A DNA stretch of 64,000 nucleotides from assembly GCF_005280735.1 (NCBI RefSeq), contig NZ_CP040077.1:1922001-1986000 (forward strand), read 5' to 3'. Source of the stretch: Trinickia violacea. Its GTDB lineage: Bacteria > Pseudomonadota > Gammaproteobacteria > Burkholderiales > Burkholderiaceae. The notes under the pieces are model-generated. The model was not told where the DNA came from and did not search any database. It saw nothing but the letters and a program-made list of their open reading frames with translations. This document shows positions 27,241 through 35,666 of this stretch, in pieces (the stretch's first letter is position 1; each line of letters starts with the position of its first letter). The translations under genes were made by a program, and so were the position numbers.

Positions 27241-27246
27241 CCCAAG

Positions 27247-28086
27247 TCAGTCGAGCGGAAACGCTCGAATGCCTTCGGCGTCGATTCGAAGGTAGCCGCC
27301 GCGCCGCTTGCCGTGGTCGAGATCCCAGTCGGGCAAGACCCAGCGCGTGCCGCCGTGTTCCTGATGGCGTGCGGGCCGGTGCGTGTGTCCGTGAATCATG
27401 GTCGTCGTCCGGCTCGCCTTGAAGAGCGTTTCCACCCCTTCTCTCGTGACGTCGTAGAGCGGCGAAACCGGCCTCGTGCGGCCGTCCTCGCTCGCGCTGC
27501 GCATCCGTTCGGCGAGCGCGAGCCGCCATTTGAACGGCCACGCGAGAAAAAGCAGTTGCGCGGCGCGGCTGCGTGCGAAGCGGCGAAAAGTCTGATATTT
27601 CCGGTCCGAAGTGCAAAGCGCGTCGCCATGTGCGAGCACGATGCGCGAGCCGAAAGCCGTCATCACGAACGGATCGGGCAGCCAGATCGCGCCGGCAGCT
27701 TTCATAAAGCGCTTGCCGAGCAGAAAGTCGCGATTGCCGTGCATGATGTAGAGCGCGACGCCGCGCTCGGACAACGTGTGCATCAGCGCCGCCATGCGGG
27801 CCGCGAAGGGGTCTGCGGCGAGCATATCGTCGCCGATCCAAAATTCGAACAGGTCGCCGAGAATGAAGACGGAGTCGGCATTGTCGGCCGTCACGCGGAC
27901 GAAGTGCTCGAACGCGGCGACCGTGCGCGGAATCGCCTCGCTTAAGTGCAGATCGGAGATAAAGAGGAGCGGGCGCGGCGCGTGCGGGCGGGTGTGCCCG
28001 ACTTCGCCCGGCACGCCCGCCGCGACGCTGTGTGGCGTATCCTGCCGCCCAGCAACGCTTTTCTCCCGTAAGAGAGTCGTGCTCAA
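27247..28086 (-). CDS. lpxH: UDP-2,3-diacylglucosamine pyrophosphatase
   Basis: Lipid A pathway: hydrolyses UDP-2,3-diacylglucosamine to lipid X on the inner face of the inner membrane. Calcineurin-type motifs in order: ISDLHLSE, ILGDLFEFWIGDD, MHGNRDFLL, LAHGD and IHGHTHRP. About 245 residues match the family; the open frame gives 279 with a TTG start at 28086, 2 bp after ppiB. The first 35 residues are Gly/Pro/His-rich and not conserved, so a later start, such as a GTG 24 codons in, is possible. Member of a TPR-ppiA-ppiB-lpxH minus-strand run. Confidence 0.92.
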   Translation of the reverse strand: MSTTLLREKSVAGRQDTPHSVAAGVPGEVGHTRPHAPRPLLFISDLHLSEAIPRTVAAFEHFVRVTADNADSVFILGDLFEFWIGDDMLAADPFAARMAALMHTLSERGVALYIMHGNRDFLLGKRFMKAAGAIWLPDPFVMTAFGSRIVLAHGDALCTSDRKYQTFRRFARSRAAQLLFLAWPFKWRLALAERMRSASEDGRTRPVSPLYDVTREGVETLFKASRTTTMIHGHTHRPARHQEHGGTRWVLPDWDLDHGKRRGGYLRIDAEGIRAFPLD

Positions 28087-28088
28087 TC

Positions 28089-28583
28089 TCAGTCGACGAT
28101 AACAGCCTTTTCGATCACGACATCGTCAACGGGCACGTCCTGATGGAAGCCCTTCGAGCCCGTTTTCACCTTCTTGATCTTGTCGACGACGTCGAGCCCT
28201 TCGACAACCTTGCCGAACACCGCGTAGCCCCAGCCTTGCGGCGTCGGCGACGAGTGGTTCAGGAAGTCGTTGTCGTTCACATTGATGAAGAATTGTGCCG
28301 TAGCCGAATGCGGGTCGTTGGTGCGCGCCATCGCAATCGAGCCCTGCACATTCTTCAGGCCGTTGTTCGCTTCGTTGTCGATCGGCGCTTCGGTCGCCTT
28401 TTGCTTCATGCCCGGCTCGAAGCCGCCGCCTTGAATCATGAAGCCGTCGATCACGCGGTGAAACACCGTGTTGTCGTAATGGCCGTTCTTCACGTAGTTC
28501 AGGAAGTTCTCGACCGATTTCGGCGCCTTTTCAGCGTCCAGTTCGAGCTTGATGATGCCGTGGTTCGTATGGAGTTCGACCAT
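28089..28583 (-). CDS. ppiB: Cytoplasmic cyclophilin (peptidyl-prolyl isomerase B)
   Basis: A 164-residue cyclophilin without a signal peptide. Active-site residues are visible: NTVFHRVIDGFMIQGG (Arg and Phe), SATAQFFINVNDNDFLN and GYAVFGKVVEG. It catalyses cis-trans isomerisation of prolyl bonds in cytoplasmic proteins. The upstream neighbour encodes a related periplasmic cyclophilin (28695), 111 bp away, and lpxH follows after 2 bp, so the three are likely one operon, as ppiB-lpxH are in E. coli. Confidence 0.96.
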   Translation of the reverse strand: MVELHTNHGIIKLELDAEKAPKSVENFLNYVKNGHYDNTVFHRVIDGFMIQGGGFEPGMKQKATEAPIDNEANNGLKNVQGSIAMARTNDPHSATAQFFINVNDNDFLNHSSPTPQGWGYAVFGKVVEGLDVVDKIKKVKTGSKGFHQDVPVDDVVIEKAVIVD

Positions 28584-28694
28584 GATGCGATCCTTGAGTA
28601 GAGGGAGGGAGCGGGCGGGGCCGCGCGAACTACGCCATATTTCACTAAGTTAGCGCGTTCCCGCCGATTGCGCGAATTGTCGTCTACGCGTGAT

Positions 28695-29276
28695 TTATTT
28701 CGAAACGACGCTGGCCGATTCGATCACGATCGGGGTTTGCGGAACATCCGCCATCGGGCCGCGCGTCGTGGTCGGCGTGCCTTCGATCTTCTTGACGACG
28801 TCCATACCGGAGATCACCTTGCCGAACACCGCGTAGCCGTTGCCGTCCGGGTTCGGATAGTCGAGGCCGGCGTTGTCGACGGTATTGATGAAGAACTGCG
28901 CGGTGGCCGAGTTCGGGTCGCTCGTGCGCGCCATCGCGATCGTGCCGACCGCGTTCTTCAGGCCATTCTTGCTTTCGAGCGGAATCGGCGCGCGCGTCGG
29001 CTTCTCGACGTAGCTCGCCGTGAAGCCGCCGCCCTGGATCATGAAGCCTGGAATCACGCGGTGGAAGATCGTGCCGCTGTATTGGCCGGATTTCACGTAG
29101 TCGAGGAAGTTGGCGACCGTCTTCGGCGCCTTCTCGGGGTACAGCTCGACGCGGATGTCGCCGTCCGTCGTCTTGATGAGGACGGTGGGATGCGTGGCGG
29201 GGGCGGCCGTTTGCGCGAAGGCGGGGGCGTTCGCGATCAGAGCGGCGCTGCCGAGCGCCAACAACAAGCTTTTCAT
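28695..29276 (-). CDS. ppiA: Periplasmic cyclophilin (peptidyl-prolyl isomerase A)
   Basis: A 193-residue cyclophilin with a signal peptide cut after the AFA motif near residue 21 (MKSLLLALGSAALIANAPAFA). The mature domain has GTIFHRVIPGFMIQGG, SATAQFFINTVDNAGL and GYAVFGKVISGMD, closely parallel to the cytoplasmic paralogue next door. It assists folding of exported proteins. A 42-bp gap separates it from the upstream TPR gene. The two cyclophilins probably arose by duplication; this arrangement is usual for the family. Confidence 0.95.
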   Translation of the reverse strand: MKSLLLALGSAALIANAPAFAQTAAPATHPTVLIKTTDGDIRVELYPEKAPKTVANFLDYVKSGQYSGTIFHRVIPGFMIQGGGFTASYVEKPTRAPIPLESKNGLKNAVGTIAMARTSDPNSATAQFFINTVDNAGLDYPNPDGNGYAVFGKVISGMDVVKKIEGTPTTTRGPMADVPQTPIVIESASVVSK

Positions 29277-29318
29277 GAAATTCCTCGGAGTGGAGAAAAG
29301 GGGAGCCGCGTGCGCCGC

Positions 29319-30029
29319 TTATTGCGACGGCGCGACGTACGGAGGTATGGCCAGCGACCCGTTCGAGCCGGCGCCGGATTGGAACGTCGGCAAGCTGATG
29401 ACCGGGAACGACGGCATGGGTGCCGAACCCGGCACGGCCGCTTTCGCGGTCTTCTTGCTCGATGCAGGCGGCGAGATCACTTTCTGGAGGTCGGCAAGGC
29501 GTTGCGCGGTCGCGCCGCTTGCATGGCCGAGCGATTGAGCGCGCTTGTACGACTCCGCGGCAAGCCGCAGGTAAAGATCGCCCAGATTTTCATACGCGAG
29601 GCCGTAGCTCGGGTTGGTCTTGACGGCGGTTTCGAGCGCGGCGCGTGCCTCGTCGTAGCGGCCTTCTTTGGCGTAAAGCGCAGCCAGGTTGTTGTAGGGC
29701 TCGGGCAGCTCCGGATAGGTTTGCGTCAGCTCGACGAATTGCTGGATCGCTTCGTCGTCGCGATTCAGGTGCGCGAGCACGGTACCGCGCTTGAACTTCG
29801 CTTGGGCGTCGCGCGGGTTCGTCTTGATGCGTGCGTCGAGCTGGGAAAGCGCCGCGTTCCAGTTCTGGCTGGCGATCGACGCGTCGATCTGCGGCGTGCC
29901 GTCGGCGACCGCCGTCGACACTTGTTGCGCATGGGCGGCGATGCCCGGCAGCGCGGTCAGAGCAACGCCGCACAGCATAGCCGCGGCGAGGGTCGCAGCG
30001 CGGGGCGCGCGGCCGCTGGAAGGTTTCAT
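29319..30029 (-). CDS. Exported TPR-repeat protein
   Basis: A 236-residue protein with a signal peptide (ATLAAAMLCGVALTALPGIAAHAQ). The middle (about 45-160) holds three tetratricopeptide repeats, e.g. AQAKFKRGTVLAHLNRDDEAIQQFVELTQTYPELPEPYNNLAALYAKEGRYDEARAALETAVKTNP. The C-terminal 60 residues are Pro/Ser/Ala-rich. A role as periplasmic scaffold is inferred. ATG 30029 follows a TATAAC-like -10 on the minus strand (about 30045-30050). It begins the TPR-ppiA-ppiB-lpxH run and is divergent from cysS across 239 bp. Confidence 0.8.
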   Translation of the reverse strand: MKPSSGRAPRAATLAAAMLCGVALTALPGIAAHAQQVSTAVADGTPQIDASIASQNWNAALSQLDARIKTNPRDAQAKFKRGTVLAHLNRDDEAIQQFVELTQTYPELPEPYNNLAALYAKEGRYDEARAALETAVKTNPSYGLAYENLGDLYLRLAAESYKRAQSLGHASGATAQRLADLQKVISPPASSKKTAKAAVPGSAPMPSFPVISLPTFQSGAGSNGSLAIPPYVAPSQ

Positions 30030-30268
30030 AGGCTCAAGTCGGGATGTTATACTCCGACCCATTCTAACAAAACGTCTGCTAGTTTCCTCGAACAGCAGAC
30101 TGCCTATCGCCACTCGTGGTCGTCTCCGCCTCGATCGCAGCTTGACCGCAGCTTCAAGCGTTCACGCTCGCGCACCGGTTCTGTCACATGCACCGCGTTC
30201 GTCATGTGTGTCGAATGCGCGGCGTGCGGCGCCAAGTGCGGATATCTCTCGGCCCACGCATCGTCTCT

Positions 30269-31666
30269 ATGGAATCTCTGCGCATCTACAACACGCTCGC
30301 GCGTGACAAGCAACTATTCGTTCCGCGCCGCGCGGGCGAGGTGCGGATGTACGTCTGCGGGATGACGGTGTACGACTATTGCCACGTCGGCCATGCGCGC
30401 GTGATGGTCGTGTTCGACATCGTGCAGCGGTGGCTGCGCACCCTGGGCTATCAGGTCACTTACGTGCGCAACATCACCGATGTCGACGATAAGATCATTC
30501 GCCGCGCGGTCGAGAACGGCGAGACGATCAAGGCGTTGACCGACCGCTTCATCGCCGCGATGCACGAAGACGCGGACGCGCTCGGCATCGAGCGTCCGGA
30601 CATCGAGCCGCGTGCAACCGATTTCATCCCGCAGATGCTTGGCATGATCGAGCGGCTCGAGGCAAACGGTTATGCGTATCGAGCCAAAGACGGCGATGTC
30701 AATTACGCAGTGCGCAAGTTCGCGAACTACGGCAAGCTGTCGGGCAAGTCACTCGAAGATTTGCGCGCGGGCGAGCGAGTGGCGGCGAACGACGCTAAGG
30801 AAGATCCGCTCGATTTCGTGCTGTGGAAAAGCGCGAAGCCCGATGAGCCGGCCGATACGATCTGGGAGTCGCCATACGGGCGAGGGCGCCCCGGCTGGCA
30901 TATCGAATGCTCGGCGATGAGCTGCACGCTGCTGGGCGAACACTTCGATTTGCACGGCGGCGGCCAGGACCTGCAGTTTCCGCACCACGAGAACGAAATT
31001 GCGCAGAGCGAAGGTGCGACAAATCAGACCTTCGTCAGTTATTGGATGCACAACGGCTTCGTTCAGATCGACAATGAAAAGATGTCGAAATCGCTCGGCA
31101 ACTTCTTCACGATCCGTGACGTGCTCGCGAAATACGATGCGGAAGTCGTGCGTTTCTTCATCGCGCGTGCGCATTATCGTTCGCCGCTCAACTATAGCGA
31201 CGTGCACCTCGACGACGCGCGCGCGGCGCTGACGCGCTTGTATGTCGCGTTGAAAGAGGCGAGCCCCGACGATAAGGTGCTCGACTGGAACGAAGCGCAT
31301 GCTATGCGGTTCCGCGCGGCGATGAACGACGACTTCAATACGCCGGTCGCGGTAGCCGTGCTGTTCGAATTGGCGGGTGAGGTGAATCGCACGCGCGACG
31401 CCGCGCTTGCGCGTCAACTCAAGGGGCTTGCGCAGGTCGTCGGCCTGCTCGGCCGCGACCCGCGCGTGTTCTTGCAGCAGGCGGGTGGCAGCGCGGACGA
31501 AGCGTCGCTCGACGTCGCCGCGATCGAAGCGCAAATTGCTGCGCGTGTCGCTGCGAAGCAAGCGAAGAACTATGCCGAAGCAGACCGGATTCGCAATGCA
31601 TTGCTCGAAGCCGGGATTGCGCTTGAAGACAAACCGGGCGGGTTGACCGAGTGGCGCCGCGTATGA
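30269..31666 (+). CDS. cysS: Cysteinyl-tRNA synthetase
   Basis: Class I synthetase charging tRNA-Cys. The 465-residue protein has the zinc and HIGH region CGMTVYDYCHVGHAR, zinc ligands in WHIECSAMS and FPHHENEIAQSE, the KMSKS loop (NEKMSKSLGNFF), and a C-terminal helical anticodon-binding domain (AAKQAKNYAEADRIRNALLEAGI). ATG 30269 matches the family start (M)ESLRIYNTL. A DNA glycosylase gene starts 47 bp downstream and is probably cotranscribed. Confidence 0.98.
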   Translation: MESLRIYNTLARDKQLFVPRRAGEVRMYVCGMTVYDYCHVGHARVMVVFDIVQRWLRTLGYQVTYVRNITDVDDKIIRRAVENGETIKALTDRFIAAMHEDADALGIERPDIEPRATDFIPQMLGMIERLEANGYAYRAKDGDVNYAVRKFANYGKLSGKSLEDLRAGERVAANDAKEDPLDFVLWKSAKPDEPADTIWESPYGRGRPGWHIECSAMSCTLLGEHFDLHGGGQDLQFPHHENEIAQSEGATNQTFVSYWMHNGFVQIDNEKMSKSLGNFFTIRDVLAKYDAEVVRFFIARAHYRSPLNYSDVHLDDARAALTRLYVALKEASPDDKVLDWNEAHAMRFRAAMNDDFNTPVAVAVLFELAGEVNRTRDAALARQLKGLAQVVGLLGRDPRVFLQQAGGSADEASLDVAAIEAQIAARVAAKQAKNYAEADRIRNALLEAGIALEDKPGGLTEWRRV

Positions 31667-31713
31667 GCGCGCATCGGAAATCCCTCTGATCGACTCGCCA
31701 GGCAGGAGGCAAG

Positions 31714-32715
31714 ATGGCAACGGCCAGGAAGGCGCCGGCTAAAACCGCGGCGCCGCAAAAATCCGCGGCAGCAGTAAAGACGGCACGCGCGCGCAAGACG
31801 GGCGTGTCGAAGGCATCGCCGGACGACGGCGGTCAGCAGCTTCCCCTAAAAAGAAGCGCCGCGGCAAAAAAGGCGGCGGCCAAACGTTTGCTCAATGGCA
31901 GCGCCAGTCATGCTGCGAAGCCGGCGCGCGCAGCAAAACGGAAAGCGGGCAAGCCTAATGGTTCGGCAGGGGCTGCCGAGGTTCAGGAGTTCGCGCGCGA
32001 CACCGCGCGTGACGGTGAAGTCGTGCGCAAGACGCGCGCGAGTTCGTCGACGGAGGCGGCTGTGCCGGTGCAGATCAGCGGCCTGACTCCGGCCGTCACG
32101 CGTCCGCCTTACTGGGACGGCGCGTGCGCGGACCTCGTCAAGCGCGATCGCATCCTCAAGAAACTCATCCCGAAGTTCGGGCCGGTGCACCTCATCAACG
32201 GCGGCGATCCGTTCGTCACGCTTGCGCGGTCGGTGGTGGGGCAGCAGATCTCGGTGCAGGCGGCGCAGGCCGTGTGGGAGCGCATCAAAGAGGTATGCCC
32301 GAAGCTCGCCCCGCAGCAGTTCATCAAACTCGGCCAGGAAAAGCTCGTTGCGTGCGGTCTCTCGAAGCGCAAATCCGAGTACATACTCGATCTCGCCCAG
32401 CACTTCGTGTCGGGTGCGCTGCACGTCGACAAGTGGATGTCGATGGAGGACGAGGCGGTCATTGCCGAGCTGACACAAATTCGCGGTATCGGGCGTTGGA
32501 CCGCGGAGATGTTCCTGATCTTCAACCTGTCGCGGCCCGATGTGCTGCCGCTCGACGACCTCGGCCTCATTCGCGCGATCAGCGTCAACTATTTCAGCGG
32601 AGAGCCGGTCACGCGCAGCGAAGCGCGTGAAGTCGCGGCGAATTGGGAGCCGTGGCGTACGGTCGCGACCTGGTATATGTGGCGCAGCCTCGATCCGCTC
32701 GCGAACGGCGAGTGA
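31714..32715 (+). CDS. AlkA-like DNA-3-methyladenine glycosylase with a histone-H1-like N-terminal tail
   Basis: Excises alkylated bases. The HhH-GPD domain occupies about residues 140-333: FVTLARSVVGQQISVQAA, the helix-hairpin-helix IRGIGRWTAEMF (255-267) and the catalytic Asp in LPLDDLGL (Asp281/282). The first 115 residues are low complexity, rich in Ala, Lys, Arg and Pro (MATARKAPAKTAAPQKSAAA...), like the tails of bacterial H1-like proteins; this probably adds non-specific DNA binding, an inference. GGCAGGAGG precedes the ATG. Sits in the conserved order cysS-glycosylase-accA. Confidence 0.9.
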   Translation: MATARKAPAKTAAPQKSAAAVKTARARKTGVSKASPDDGGQQLPLKRSAAAKKAAAKRLLNGSASHAAKPARAAKRKAGKPNGSAGAAEVQEFARDTARDGEVVRKTRASSSTEAAVPVQISGLTPAVTRPPYWDGACADLVKRDRILKKLIPKFGPVHLINGGDPFVTLARSVVGQQISVQAAQAVWERIKEVCPKLAPQQFIKLGQEKLVACGLSKRKSEYILDLAQHFVSGALHVDKWMSMEDEAVIAELTQIRGIGRWTAEMFLIFNLSRPDVLPLDDLGLIRAISVNYFSGEPVTRSEAREVAANWEPWRTVATWYMWRSLDPLANGE

Positions 32716-32773
32716 CGGATGAGGTGCGTCAGTCGGCTATCGATATCTTATAATTGATAGTTGCGATCTGATT

Positions 32774-32799
32774 TTGACACTGCCGGGGGCGGTTAGAAT
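32774..32799 (+). promoter_or_regulatory. Possible sigma-70 promoter of accA
   Basis: TTGACA at 32774-32779 and TAGAAT at 32794-32799, only 14 bp apart, which is short for sigma-70; ATG of accA is 35 bp downstream. A match by eye only. Confidence 0.4.
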
Positions 32800-32833
32800 A
32801 CGCGCTGCCCGGCAAGTCCAAGGATTCGAACAA

Positions 32834-33805
32834 ATGAAAACCACATTTCTGGATTTCGAACAGCCCATCGCTGAACTCGAAGCGAAGATTGAAGAGTTGC
32901 GCTTCGTGCAGGACGACTCGGCTGTCGATATTTCGGAAGAAATCGAGCGGCTGTCCAAGAAAGGCCAGCAGCTCACGAAGGACCTCTACGCGAACCTGAG
33001 CCCTTGGCAGGTTTCGCAAATCGCGCGTCACCCCCAGCGCCCCTATACGCTCGATTACGTCAACGAGCTGTTCACCGATTTTCATGAGCTGCACGGCGAC
33101 CGTTCCTATGCGGACGATTTGTCGATCGTCGGCGGTCTCGCGCGTTTCAACGGCCACCCATGCATGGTGATCGGCCAGCAGAAGGGGCGCGATACGAAGG
33201 AACGCGCGGCGCGCAACTTCGGTATGCCGCGTCCGGAAGGTTATCGGAAGGCCGAGCGTTTCATGCGTCTTGCCGAGAAGTTCGGTTTGCCGATTTTCAC
33301 GTTCATCGATACGCCGGGTGCGTATCCGGGCATCGGTGCGGAAGAGCGTGGGCAATCGGAAGCGATCGGCCGCAATTTGTACGTGATGGCCGAGCTCAAG
33401 ACGCCGATCATCGCGACCGTGATCGGCGAAGGCGGTTCGGGCGGAGCGCTGGCGATCGCGGTCGCCGACAGCGTGCTGATGCTGCAATTCTCGACCTACT
33501 CGGTGATTTCGCCGGAAGGCTGCGCGTCGATTCTGTGGAAGAGCGCGGCCAAGGCGCCGGAGGCTGCCGAGGCGTTGGGCCTGACTGCGCATCGACTGAA
33601 GGCGCTTGGCCTCATCGACAAGATCGTCAACGAGCCGCTCGGCGGCGCGCATCGCGATCCGAAGGGCATGGCCGCGCTGCTGCGCCGCGCGCTCGCCGAC
33701 ACGCTGCGCCAGTTCCAGGGCATGAGCACGCAGGAGCTGCGTGAGCGCCGCTTCGAACGTCTGATGACGTACGGTAAATTCAAGGAAACGAAGCCGGGCG
33801 CATGA
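32834..33805 (+). CDS. accA: Acetyl-CoA carboxylase carboxyltransferase subunit alpha
   Basis: With AccD forms the carboxyltransferase half of acetyl-CoA carboxylase, making malonyl-CoA for fatty-acid synthesis. The 323-residue protein starts MKTTFLDFEQPIAELEAKIEEL and has the crotonase-fold motifs IGQQKGRDTKERAARNFGM, FIDTPGAYPGIGAEERGQSEAI and EGGSGGALAIAVADSVLM. Full length. Downstream is tilS after 48 bp. Confidence 0.98.
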   Translation: MKTTFLDFEQPIAELEAKIEELRFVQDDSAVDISEEIERLSKKGQQLTKDLYANLSPWQVSQIARHPQRPYTLDYVNELFTDFHELHGDRSYADDLSIVGGLARFNGHPCMVIGQQKGRDTKERAARNFGMPRPEGYRKAERFMRLAEKFGLPIFTFIDTPGAYPGIGAEERGQSEAIGRNLYVMAELKTPIIATVIGEGGSGGALAIAVADSVLMLQFSTYSVISPEGCASILWKSAAKAPEAAEALGLTAHRLKALGLIDKIVNEPLGGAHRDPKGMAALLRRALADTLRQFQGMSTQELRERRFERLMTYGKFKETKPGA

Positions 33806-33853
33806 CGCGCACGCGCGGCTCGTTCTCAATGGGGCGCTACACGCCTTGCTGCC

Positions 33854-35275
33854 GTGACTTCCTCCACTGAATCCACTGCCGATCGCATCGTTCTCGATGC
33901 GATCGGCAGTGCGCTTTCGGGGCTTCCCGATGACGTGCGCATTGCGCTCGCGTACAGCGGCGGCCTCGATTCGACCGTGCTGCTCGACGCGGCCGTGCGC
34001 GTAGCCGGGCCGGCGCGCTGTGTCGCCCTGCATGTCCACCACGGTCTCAGCCCGAATGCGGATCAATGGCTTGCGCATTGCGAGGCGACGGCGCGCGCCT
34101 ATGGCGTGAGCTTCGAGGCTCAGCACGTCGAGGTGATGCCCATGCCGGGCGAGAGCGTCGAGGCGATGGCGCGCGACGCGCGATACCGCGCGCTCGATGC
34201 GATGTGCGCGCGTCATGGCGCCGCCGCGCTGTGGCTTGCTCAACACGCCGACGATCAAGCCGAGACCGTGCTGCTGCAATTGCTGCGCGGTGCGGGTGTC
34301 GCCGGGCTCGCGGCGATGGCGCCGCAGCGCGTCGAGGGGGCGTCGGCGGTGCCGCGCGTGCGGCCGCTGCTCTATTTGCTCAGGGGCCAGCTCGAGACCT
34401 ACGCGCAGACGCATGAATTGCGCTGGATCGACGACGAATCGAATGCCGACACCCGCTACGCACGCAACGCGCTCCGCCATGAGGTGATTCCGGCGCTCGC
34501 CGTGCATTTCCCCGGTTTTCGCGACGCGCTCGCGCGCGCGGCGCGGCATGCGGCGAGCGCGCAGCGCCTGCTCGACGATCTCGCCGAACTCGACATGCAG
34601 GCAGTGTCGTGTGACGAGCGCCGCGCCTTGTCGCGCGCAGCGCTGCTTGCGCTGGATGACGAGCGCGCGCTGAACGCGATCCGCTTCTGGATGCGCTCGC
34701 TCGGCTTGCCGGCTGCGTCGACCGGACGCCTCACCGATGCATTGCGCCAGTTGCGCGACGTGCGCGACGATCATCGCTTGCGTGTCGATCACGCCGGGCA
34801 ATGCCTGCGTTTGTATCGCGATCAAATCTATTGGGAAGCGGGGGGCAGCGCCGATCCGGCGGACGAAACGGCGATCGAGGCCAGAACGCCAAGCGAGCTG
34901 ATCTGGCGCGGCGACGAGGTCTGGCGATTGCCGCTTTGGCGCGGCTCACTTGTCTTCGTGCGGGCCGCGGACGACGACCCCGACGCGGTCCCCGAGGCGC
35001 TGCTTGCGCACGCGCCGTTGTCGGCCCGCTCGCGCGCGGGCGGCGAACGCATGCGCGTGGCGCCGCACGGCCCGACGCGCACGCTGAAGAATCTGTTCCA
35101 AGAACTCGGCGTGCCCGCGTGGAAGCGGGACGTGCCGCTTGTCTATTGCGGCGTTCAGCTCCTCTTCGTGCCGCTGATCGGCGTGAACCGCGACGTGCTG
35201 CGCGACCATCCGTCTCGACGCACGGGGCAGCCCTGCCGGCGCATCGAGTGGCGCCCCGATTTGTTGATCGCCTGA
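33854..35275 (+). CDS. tilS: tRNA(Ile)-lysidine synthase
   Basis: Converts C34 of tRNA-Ile(CAU) to lysidine so that it reads AUA and is charged with isoleucine. The PP-loop is SGGLDST (residues 35-41), followed by VHHGLSPNADQW, DARYRALDAMCARH and QHADDQAETVLLQLLRGAG, typical of TilS. Length 473, full, with the C-terminal tRNA-binding domain ending RRIEWRPDLLIA. Starts with GTG, 48 bp after accA; no clear Shine-Dalgarno. Confidence 0.95.
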   Translation: MTSSTESTADRIVLDAIGSALSGLPDDVRIALAYSGGLDSTVLLDAAVRVAGPARCVALHVHHGLSPNADQWLAHCEATARAYGVSFEAQHVEVMPMPGESVEAMARDARYRALDAMCARHGAAALWLAQHADDQAETVLLQLLRGAGVAGLAAMAPQRVEGASAVPRVRPLLYLLRGQLETYAQTHELRWIDDESNADTRYARNALRHEVIPALAVHFPGFRDALARAARHAASAQRLLDDLAELDMQAVSCDERRALSRAALLALDDERALNAIRFWMRSLGLPAASTGRLTDALRQLRDVRDDHRLRVDHAGQCLRLYRDQIYWEAGGSADPADETAIEARTPSELIWRGDEVWRLPLWRGSLVFVRAADDDPDAVPEALLAHAPLSARSRAGGERMRVAPHGPTRTLKNLFQELGVPAWKRDVPLVYCGVQLLFVPLIGVNRDVLRDHPSRRTGQPCRRIEWRPDLLIA

Positions 35276-35666
35276 CCGCTTGACGATAGGGCGGCCTGGA
35301 CCGCCAAATTCCCTCGAATTCGCGCAAGTCCTTTGTGCACAAGCCTTCGAGCGCGTTTTTCAGCCGCCCCTGGCTTGTCTTTTCGGCGTCGATCGAGTAC
35401 GCTCAATCGTTTGCTCGACCCGCTTTTGCTACCGCTGGCGCATATTTTTTGCGTTTTTTGGTGGCCTTTTGCGGTCTCATGCGTCTACTTAACGAGCAAA
35501 CCCGCGCATGCCCAGAGGCAACTCGAGCATGTCTTCGCCGCCACCCTTCGTCGTCGTCCTAAGCTCACAAGGCGTGTGACCGAACGGCAGTCTTGCGGTC
35601 CGTTGAGCCCATTCAGCACATCGAGCACGTCAAGCGGCGCGGTCACACTTCCAGTTCAGAACGACA
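35276..35666 (+). other. Intergenic region tilS-lysC
   Basis: About 390 bp without a credible gene. It must hold the lysC promoter and leader. I looked for a lysine riboswitch layout and did not recognise one. A T-rich stretch around 35440-35465 (GCATATTTTTTGCGTTTTTT) is the only striking composition. Confidence 0.5.

Noticed and set aside
27241..27246. Search for a terminator between convergent cysE and lpxH
   Set aside because: Only 6 bp separate the stops, and no hairpin was found at either 3' end; left uncalled.
32729..34825. 698-codon open frame on the minus strand across accA and tilS
   Set aside because: Antisense shadow of two certain genes, with shadow-type composition (His, Arg, Ala). 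No family features.
35276..35666. Possible lysine riboswitch before lysC
   Set aside because: No recognisable L-box helices or terminator/antiterminator pair; Burkholderiaceae are not known to me to use one.
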